Source of the DNA: Hyphomicrobiales bacterium
GTDB taxonomy: Bacteria > Pseudomonadota > Alphaproteobacteria > Rhizobiales > Beijerinckiaceae
Reading direction: 5' to 3'
DNA length: 33,718 bases
Assembly: GCA_900470775.1 (NCBI GenBank)
Contig: UCBZ01000066.1
Span: 1 to 33,718, forward strand
Shown one piece after another: positions 1-9,427 of the stretch (position 1 is its first letter; every line of letters begins with the position of its first letter). The notes beneath the pieces were generated by a model, which saw only the letters and a list, made by a program, of their open reading frames with translations, did no database searches and was not told the DNA's origin. The position numbers and the translations under genes are program-made.

Positions 1-553
1 GCCGCGGGGTTTCGCACAGACGATCCCTAAAGGGGATGCGCGGAGCCGGGTGGCGCGCGGGCTTTGCCGCGTGCCGATGTCGATGTCGAGCTGTCGATGC
101 GACGCCGATCCCGCGCCGCCCGGCTCCGCGCGCGGGGATTTTGGGCATTGCCGGTCCATTGTCCCTGGATAAGGGACGTCGGATCGGGTCGCCTCCGCAA
201 GTCCCCGCCAGCGACGGCGAGACCTCACGAAACCCGCAACTGCACCCGGCCGCACGACGCCTCGCGACAGCCCCCTTGGTCGGGCACAGCGCGGGGAGGA
301 TAAGCGTGGGGCGGTGGGGCGGGGATAAGGTGGTGAGGGTTATGCCCGTGGGGGAGAGCTCATTTCGCTGGCGGCGCTCGGAGTGTTGCCGAACATATGA
401 CCGCCATGGGGAGGGGCGAACGAGCTTCGATTGTGATCTATGCGGGAAAGTACCCTTGCGTAATCCCTTATAACGTGCAGAATTCTCGGTCTTGAGAACT
501 AACGAAGATCGCTGGAAAAGCGACGGTCACTGTTGTTGGGGAGGCAGGTGGCT
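1..553. other. Non-coding left flank
   Basis: No convincing gene is visible. Open frames here (for example 36-473) have arginine-rich, low-complexity translations typical of GC-rich chance ORFs and no recognisable domain. From about 296 to 356 there is a G-rich, purine-biased stretch resembling the reverse complement of the sequence near 33580-33640. A small hairpin (GTCCC...GGGAC) lies near 160-180. The last 75 bases hold the likely control region of the lysozyme gene, described separately. No tRNA or att site was recognised. Confidence 0.6.
496..510 (+). promoter_or_regulatory. Near-consensus LexA-type box upstream of the lysozyme gene
   Basis: GAAC-TAACGAA-GATC differs by one base from the alphaproteobacterial SOS box GAAC-N7-GAAC and sits 43 bases before the lysozyme start codon. 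It overlaps a dyad TTCTC-N6-GAGAA at 483-498. Either could be an operator. SOS control is an inference from a single imperfect match; a perfect version of the box is found ahead of recA in this window. Confidence 0.3.
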
Positions 554-1876
554 ATGATTCCTATTTTAGCAGTTATCGCGCAGTTGGTTCCGATTGTCCC
601 TTCCGTCCTCAAGATGTTAGGGCATGACGAAGAGGCTGAAACAGCCGAGGAGGTTTCAAAAAACCTACAAAAAACTCAATTCCTGGAACAAATTAAGAAG
701 CTCTCCGCCGATCTCATGACAGCGTCCGGTCATGGCGCACTTGCTGCAACAGCCGAGCAACCAGCAACTGGGCAAGCAGCGAAGGTTGCCGAAAAGGCCG
801 TTTCAACCGTCTTGGACGCTGACCCAGCTTTGAAGCAGAAAATCATAGATGCAATAACGCAAGCATCATCTCAAAAGCTGGACGAAATCCGGGAGCAAAA
901 TCGGTCGATAGAAGCACAGCAGCAAATAGCCATAGAGCGGTTACGCGAAGAAGCTGAATCCGCCCATAAAATGCGCGAAGATGAGCGAGCCGCCTTTGCT
1001 CAAACAATGGAAAGCCAAGTCGCCGCCCGAACGGCCAACCAATCAGCCGTTAGCGCGGGAACAATACCAACCTGGTTCGTTCCAGTTTTCTCGCTGCTAA
1101 TTGCCAGTTTTTTCTGCTATGTTATTTATCGTCTGATGGGCGCCGAAACAATTATTCATGAGAAAAACCGTGATATCCTGAACATCGTTCTGGGTGCTTT
1201 TGGGACGGCCTTTGCTACGATCATCGGTTACCATTTTGGCTCGTCCAGTGGCTCGAAATCTAAAGATGAGACCCTCAAGCAAGCGGTTGAGAACGTTCAG
1301 GCCAACCCGAGCCGGGTTTACGCAGCAGACGGCTCTCTGGGGACCAGAGAACCAAGCCGCGACCTTTCCAGCGTCACCCCGTTAGGTGCCGCGACGCCTG
1401 GATCAACAGGCAGGGTCATCGGCAGCTTCGAAACCACAGCTCCTGTCATGATGGATGATCTTATCAAAGATCTCGGGCTGACAGTGGACCAAGCTGCTGG
1501 AGTACTGGCCAATATCGGCGTGGAATGCAACGGTTTCCGGACAATGCAGGAAATCCGACCTACCGTGCCAGGCAGTCGAGGCGGGTACGGAATTTGTCAA
1601 TGGACTGGCCCTCGTAGGCGCACGTTTGAAGCTTATGCGTCCGCGCGAAGTCTCAAAATCGACTCCTATGAAGCAAACTACGGCTTCCTTCTGCACGAGC
1701 TTCGGACAACTGAACGCAATGCGCTGTCGTTTCTGAGGACGGCAACAAACGTCAAGGAAGCCACAAGGCTCTTCATGGAAAAATTCGAACGACCAGGCGT
1801 TCTTCATCTGGATGGTCGCTATGCCTACGCGGCAAGGGCTCTGAGGGCATATAACGATGTTCGGGCGAAGGGGTGA
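554..1876 (+). CDS. Holin-like membrane protein fused to a phage-type lysozyme domain
   Basis: This 440-aa protein appears to join two lysis functions. Residues 1-30 are hydrophobic, and about 95-165 are charged and helical, probably coiled coil. Two membrane segments follow at about 173-196 and 208-226. The second ends in FGSSSGSKSKDE, a signature I associate with GTA/phage 3-TM holin-like proteins. A linker leads to a C-terminal domain (about 296-435) matching the phage tail lysozyme family (Phage_lysozyme2): NIGVE with candidate catalytic Glu324, GGYGICQW at 343-350, and a conserved FERPG near 412. It should act on peptidoglycan from the membrane. I chose ATG 554 over TTG 533 because GGGGAGG at 538-544 is well spaced from it. 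Base composition is AT-richer than the neighbours, suggesting transfer. The downstream gene starts 3 bases after the stop. The lysozyme call is strong, the holin call moderate. Confidence 0.8.
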   Translation: MIPILAVIAQLVPIVPSVLKMLGHDEEAETAEEVSKNLQKTQFLEQIKKLSADLMTASGHGALAATAEQPATGQAAKVAEKAVSTVLDADPALKQKIIDAITQASSQKLDEIREQNRSIEAQQQIAIERLREEAESAHKMREDERAAFAQTMESQVAARTANQSAVSAGTIPTWFVPVFSLLIASFFCYVIYRLMGAETIIHEKNRDILNIVLGAFGTAFATIIGYHFGSSSGSKSKDETLKQAVENVQANPSRVYAADGSLGTREPSRDLSSVTPLGAATPGSTGRVIGSFETTAPVMMDDLIKDLGLTVDQAAGVLANIGVECNGFRTMQEIRPTVPGSRGGYGICQWTGPRRRTFEAYASARSLKIDSYEANYGFLLHELRTTERNALSFLRTATNVKEATRLFMEKFERPGVLHLDGRYAYAARALRAYNDVRAKG

Positions 1877-1879
1877 GCC

Positions 1880-2617
1880 ATGGAAAGGTATATTAGCTAT
1901 CTAGATATCAGTTTTAAGATTTTCCTCGCTTTGATTGCAGCCTGGAGCGCTTACCTCTTCGGTTATCGAAAGCAACAAAACGAAGATGTCAGGCTTGTTA
2001 CGGAGCTGGTTTCTGACGAAAAGCCAGAAAAAAGATTGATCGGCGTCCGGCTTGCGGGAGCGTTTGTGGCAGAGGGCCGTATTCCAGGTATCGTTTTTGC
2101 GCATCTCTTGCTTGGAGTTGCAGAGGATGCCTCTAACAGAGGCGCTGAATCGCCTGGTCAAAGCAAATCTGCGCCGTCCAGTCTTAAGGCGGTTGCAACC
2201 TCCGTATTGAATGCAGCTGCTGCAAATAATTCGGTCATTCAAGATCAGGTGGATAAAGCGAATTTAAGCCTGCCTATCAGGATATATATGCACACTGCAA
2301 ACGCGGCCGATCGGGCTTTAGCAGACGCTCTTGGAAACCGGGTAGAACGCTTACAAACCGATACGAGTATCGGTCGGCCTATCGTCGTGCCGGACACCGA
2401 GGTAATTGCTGGCTACTCGGGAAAGTCAGAACTGCGCTGCTTTAAGGCTGCGGAGTGTCGCGACGTGGCTCCGCGACTGATCAGTCTTCTCAAGGCGCAA
2501 GGCGCAACCACGCTGGCTGATGCGCCGGTCGATCTTAGTCGGCAATATGAAAACTCGAACCGAATTCGCCCGATGCATTTTGAGGTCTGGTTTCCGGCGG
2601 GGGCGCTGCCGAAGTAA
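1880..2617 (+). CDS. Membrane-anchored protein of unknown function, partner of the lysozyme fusion
   Basis: This 245-aa protein is not assigned to a named family. One N-terminal membrane segment (about residues 11-29) is followed by a cytoplasmic-looking helical region, EKRLIGVRLAGAFVAEGRIPG, and a hydrophobic stretch near 68-80. From about 130 the pattern changes to beta strands (LPIRIYMHTAN, IVVPDTEVI, GKSELRCFKAAE) ending in RPMHFEVWFP. That layout resembles small alpha/beta domains of the LytR_C/SPOR-like kind that bind cell-wall or partner proteins, but this is a shape impression only. It begins 3 bases after the lysozyme stop, with GGTGAG just upstream, so the two are almost certainly co-transcribed and probably act together. 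Composition is AT-rich like its partner. Confidence 0.75.
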   Translation: MERYISYLDISFKIFLALIAAWSAYLFGYRKQQNEDVRLVTELVSDEKPEKRLIGVRLAGAFVAEGRIPGIVFAHLLLGVAEDASNRGAESPGQSKSAPSSLKAVATSVLNAAAANNSVIQDQVDKANLSLPIRIYMHTANAADRALADALGNRVERLQTDTSIGRPIVVPDTEVIAGYSGKSELRCFKAAECRDVAPRLISLLKAQGATTLADAPVDLSRQYENSNRIRPMHFEVWFPAGALPK

Positions 2618-2631
2618 CCGATCGCGATCGG
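2618..2631 (+). terminator. Palindrome abutting the stop of the cassette
   Basis: CCGATCGCGATCGG is a perfect 14-base palindrome starting directly after the TAA stop of the preceding gene. A second GCGGGC...GCCCGC pairing lies about 20 bases on. No T-tract follows, so terminator function is only plausible. Confidence 0.3.
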
Positions 2632-2801
2632 GCTTGCGCCAATGCAAAGCGGGCGGGGCCTTGACCATCGGGCCCGCGCGATGACGCTCGGAATTGGTCT
2701 TGGTCAATGGGTGCCGGGGTTTGGTGGTCTATCGAGGCTATGTCCCGCGATTCCGGGGGCGTCCAAATAATCCCGCCGCATCGACTTTATTCTACCGTAT
2801 C

Positions 2802-3443
2802 TCACTCAACCACCATCCCCCACCGCGCCAGCACGCGCCCTTCCGCGAGCGGCGCGTTCATGACGTAGCGGAGTTCGTAGTCTCCGGGCGCGTCGGGCGC
2901 GTCCAGCGTCGCCTCGACATTCTCGGCCGGGAAGAAGCTCGGGCCGGGTGCATCCATTGGTGCATCCTTCGGGACCAGCACCACCCGGTCGCGCTCGCCA
3001 TTGGGGCCGATGCCGCGGGCGGGAAAGGTCGCCTCACGCCGGATGCGGGCTGGCGCGGCGAGCGTCGCCTGCGCTTCCGTCGCGACCAGCGGCTGCGTCA
3101 GCAGGATGACCGGTGTGCCCGCTTCGTCGCGCGTCAGCCGCAGTTCGTAGGTCGTGGCCACGCCGGGCACCGGGACGGTGATGGAGGGGCGGGGGCCGAT
3201 GTCCTCGACCAGGATGGCGCTGGTCGCCGGGCTGCCGGGGCGCGCAATGGCAAGCCGCGCCCCCGCCGGCGCATGGCTGACGATCACGCTCAGCATCGAG
3301 CCGGCCATGACGCGTTGCGAGGCCGAGATCACTGGGCCTGCCGGGGGCGCGGCCGGGCGGCGCGGCTGTGCCTGTGCGGATGGGGACGCCGGTATGGCCG
3401 CGAGTGCGACCATGGCGAGCGCGAGCAGGGCGGCTGGCTTCAT
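2802..3443 (-). CDS. Exported protein of unknown function
   Basis: This 213-aa protein has a clear signal peptide (MKPAALLALAMVALAAIPASPSAQA) with likely cleavage near residue 25. A proline/alanine linker leads to a beta-rich region of about 170 residues. The end, PGDYELRYVMNAPL followed by LARWGMVVE, resembles repeat units I have seen in secreted VWA-domain proteins of Proteobacteria, but no MIDAS motif is present here. Its ATG overlaps the TGA of the channel gene upstream (ATGA, 3440-3443), so the two are translationally coupled. That suggests a shared function in the envelope, though none can be named. Confidence 0.8.
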   Translation of the reverse strand: MKPAALLALAMVALAAIPASPSAQAQPRRPAAPPAGPVISASQRVMAGSMLSVIVSHAPAGARLAIARPGSPATSAILVEDIGPRPSITVPVPGVATTYELRLTRDEAGTPVILLTQPLVATEAQATLAAPARIRREATFPARGIGPNGERDRVVLVPKDAPMDAPGPSFFPAENVEATLDAPDAPGDYELRYVMNAPLAEGRVLARWGMVVE

Positions 3444-4606
3444 GCCCGCGCCAGCGCCCGGATATGGGCGGCGAGCCTGGGGCTGCGCGCGGTCAGTGCC
3501 CGGAAATCGATCTGGTCGAGCACGAGCAGCTTGGTCGGCACGGTGGCGACAGCCGCGCTGACGCAGGGCGAGTGGCTGGTGATCGCGACATCGTCCAGCG
3601 TCAGCGCACCGAAGAAATGGCCTTCGTCCAATGTGCTTCTCCCATCCGGCAGCGAAATCTCGACCTCGCCGCTGGCGACGAAATAGAACGCTTTCAGGGG
3701 CTCGCCCTCATGGGCCACGACCGCGCCGCTCTTGACCGTGCGGGCCCGCAGGAACTGCATGACCTCGGCGATCTCGACGGCATCGAGTTGGCCGAAAAGC
3801 GGCACGCTTGCGATCATGCTCCAGGTCACGACGAATTCGCGGCGATGGATCTCCTGCGCGAAGGCGGTCGCGACGATGCCGACCGGCAGCGCCAGCATGA
3901 CGAGGCCAAGCACCGCCGTCACCGCCGCCACGACCTTGCCGGGCGCGGTGATCGGGAAGACGTCGCCATAGCCGACGGTGGTCAGGGTGATGATCGCCCA
4001 CCACATCGCGTCGGGAATCGTGCCGAACTTGTCGGGCTGCGCCTCGTGCTCGACGAGATGCATCACGCTGGCGGCCATCAGCATGACGCCCATCAGCACG
4101 ACGAAGCAGGCGAAGAGGGCCTTGCGCTCGGCCGAGAGCGCGGCGGCGAGCGAAGCCATGCCGGGCGAATAGCGGCCGAGCTTGAAGAAGCGCAGCAGGC
4201 GCAGCAGCAGCAGCAGCACCTTGAGTTCGCCGAGCCCGAACAGGGCAAAGGCGAGCGGCAAGGTCGCCAGCAGGTCGATGATCGCCGGCAGCGACATCGC
4301 ATAGGCGAGGCGCGCGCGGGCCGGCTTGAGCGCGCGATAACGCGCATGTTCGGGGGCAGCCCAGAGGCGGGCTGCGTATTCCAGCGCGAAGATGATCAGC
4401 GAAACCGCCTCGAACGCCTGGAAGGCCGGGCCGAAACGCTGGGCCAGCTGGGGGACCGATTCCAGCACGATCGCGGCGACATTGGCGCAGATCAGCAGGA
4501 CGAGGCCGCTGTGAATCCAGACCGCGACCGCATCGTCGCCGGCGCCATGGTCGATCCAGAGGTGAACCCGGCGCCGCCATCCTGCGAGAAAGGAGGCGGC
4601 GCCCAT
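3440..4606 (-). CDS. Six-TM potassium channel with degenerate cyclic-nucleotide-binding domain
   Basis: This 388-aa protein is laid out like the bacterial MloK1 channel (about 355 aa). It has S1-S4 helices, with S4 carrying spaced basics in LLRLLRFFKLGR, then S5, a pore helix and the K+ filter TVGYGD, S6 (VLGLVMLALPVGIVATAF), and a C-terminal Crp-like domain beginning near FGQLDAVEIAEVMQFL. In this domain the phosphate-binding cassette reads FGALTLDDVAITSHSPCVSA. The usual Glu after FG is Ala, and the Arg before the serine is missing, so cAMP binding is doubtful. I chose ATG 4606, which follows the alaS stop at 4614. The longer frame back to 4705 would overlap alaS by about 90 bases. The gene sits 7 bases downstream of alaS and overlaps the next gene by four bases. 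Confidence 0.9.
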   Translation of the reverse strand: MGAASFLAGWRRRVHLWIDHGAGDDAVAVWIHSGLVLLICANVAAIVLESVPQLAQRFGPAFQAFEAVSLIIFALEYAARLWAAPEHARYRALKPARARLAYAMSLPAIIDLLATLPLAFALFGLGELKVLLLLLRLLRFFKLGRYSPGMASLAAALSAERKALFACFVVLMGVMLMAASVMHLVEHEAQPDKFGTIPDAMWWAIITLTTVGYGDVFPITAPGKVVAAVTAVLGLVMLALPVGIVATAFAQEIHRREFVVTWSMIASVPLFGQLDAVEIAEVMQFLRARTVKSGAVVAHEGEPLKAFYFVASGEVEISLPDGRSTLDEGHFFGALTLDDVAITSHSPCVSAAVATVPTKLLVLDQIDFRALTARSPRLAAHIRALARA

Positions 4607-4613
4607 GATCGTC

Positions 4614-7256
<2,643 letters not shown>

Positions 7257-7376
7257 CTCGATCAGGACTCTGGTGTTTATGTGTCTGGGGCCGGGATATC
7301 CGGCAGGGACACCGGTTCTAGTCAGGCCTTTTGCGCCTGTCCAGAAAGCCGGCGTGCAAGACCTTGTCGCGACATG

Positions 7377-7399
7377 GAAAAGGCGGCCCAAAGGCCGCC
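7377..7399 (-). terminator. Rho-independent terminator between recA and alaS
   Basis: On the minus strand a 7-bp GC stem (GGCGGCC / GGCCGCC) with a TTTG loop is followed by TTTT. It lies about 190 bases past the recA stop and 120 bases before the alaS start, so it should end the recA transcript. Confidence 0.75.
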
Positions 7400-7445
7400 C
7401 TTAGCGATCGTGTCAAAGATAATACGATCATTCAAACGGAATGCA

Positions 7446-7555
7446 CCGTCATTCCGGACAAGCCGCGAAGCGGCGCCGATCCGGAATCCATCCTAGAGCG
7501 CCGTCGTGTCCTACGATGGATTCCGGGTCTTCGCTTCGCTCGCCCGGAATGACGG
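7446..7555. repeat. Nested palindromic intergenic repeat
   Basis: Outer arms CCGTCATTCCGG (7446-7457) and CCGGAATGACGG (7544-7555) are perfect inverse complements. Inner arms CCGGAATCCATC (7481-7492) and GATGGATTCCGG (7515-7526) are also perfect. A small GCCGC-GAA-GCGGC hairpin sits at 7462-7474. The architecture matches REP/BIME-like elements abundant in rhizobial-type genomes. Together with the terminator at 7377-7399 it accounts for most of the 328-base recA-alaS spacer. Confidence 0.8.
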
Positions 7556-7584
7556 CGAGGATGTGATCGCCCCGGAGCCTTGGT

Positions 7585-8670
<1,086 letters not shown>

Positions 8671-8756
8671 GACTTGCGCTCCTTATGGCAGGGGCGCGGG
8701 GACATCTCAATCCGCGCCGGTGACCAAGATTGGTCATGGTTTGTTCTCGGTAGCAA

Positions 8757-8771
8757 GTTCTTTTTCTGTTC
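8757..8771 (-). promoter_or_regulatory. LexA (SOS) box of recA
   Basis: The plus strand reads GTTC-TTTTTCT-GTTC, which is GAAC-AGAAAAA-GAAC in recA orientation. This is an exact match to the alphaproteobacterial SOS box (direct repeat GAAC-N7-GAAC). A third GTTC is at 8743-8746. The box centre is about 93 bases upstream of the recA ATG, in the expected promoter region. Confidence 0.85.
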
Positions 8772-8899
8772 TCTTTTTGGGTATGCTGACAGGAGATGTC
8801 AGGAGCGGCTGTGCCGGACGCCCGAGGGCCCTTATTGAGGCCCAGCATGCGGGCTGACGGCGACGTCCCTGGCGATGGCGCGCCGAAGCTGAACCGGGC

Positions 8900-9373
8900 T
8901 TATGGCGTCGGCGGCGTCTGTAGAGCGCTGCCAAGCCGTTCGAGTTCGAGCGTGTAGCAGTAGAGCGCAAACAGGATGCCGATCAGCAGCGCGCCGCGCC
9001 AGGCGATGTCGAGCGGACCGAGCGCGAGCGCCGGTGCGTGGCGCAGGAAATAGACCGAGAACAGGGCGCCGCCCCAGATGAAGCCGAGCCGGCTGGAGAA
9101 GGCCAGGAGATGGCCGAGCGCCATGTTCCGGTAGCTGTCTGGTACCGGAACATGGCGCAGGCGGTACCAGTAGCAGGCCTGGCCGAGCGCTGCCGCGGTC
9201 ACGAGCTGCAGCGCGCTGCCGGGCGTGGATGCGTTGGGTGAGCCGAGGTTCTCGATCAGGATGCGGAAGGCTGTGTGGATGTTGGCGAGCATGACCGCGG
9301 CGCAGGCGGTTTGGCCGGTAAGCAGCAGGGCGTAACGGCGCAGATCGCGGCGGTTCAAACGCGTGTCAGACAT
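8900..9373 (-). CDS. Small integral membrane protein of unknown function
   Basis: This 157-aa protein has about four hydrophobic segments: around 15-40 (LLLTGQTACAAVMLANIHTA), 50-68 (LQLVTAAALGQACYW), 95-110 (GFIWGGALFSVYFL) and 125-145 (ALLIGILFALYCYTLELE). A short positively charged N-terminus suggests a cytoplasmic N-terminus. No family was recognised. It stands between recA and cckA, transcribed in the same direction but with spacers of over 50 bases on both sides, so co-transcription is uncertain. The oddity is a perfect 16-bp-stem inverted repeat at 9118-9158 inside the gene, encoding the loop between the second and third hydrophobic segments. Confidence 0.7.
   Translation of the reverse strand: MSDTRLNRRDLRRYALLLTGQTACAAVMLANIHTAFRILIENLGSPNASTPGSALQLVTAAALGQACYWYRLRHVPVPDSYRNMALGHLLAFSSRLGFIWGGALFSVYFLRHAPALALGPLDIAWRGALLIGILFALYCYTLELERLGSALQTPPTP
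9118..9158. repeat. Perfect inverted repeat inside a coding sequence
   Basis: GCGCCATGTTCCGGTA (9118-9133) and its exact inverse complement (9143-9158) are separated by nine bases. It lies wholly within the small membrane-protein gene and keeps its frame. The arm length and perfection are far beyond the chance hairpins seen elsewhere in the window. Confidence 0.9.
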
Positions 9374-9427
9374 GGCGTCACCGAGGCTCGGGGCCGGCTC
9401 GATCTGCCCCCGTGACCAGACCCGGGC

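Noticed and set aside
36..473. 145-codon frame at the left edge
   Set aside because: Arg/Pro-rich translation, no Shine-Dalgarno, no recognisable domain and poor codon structure.
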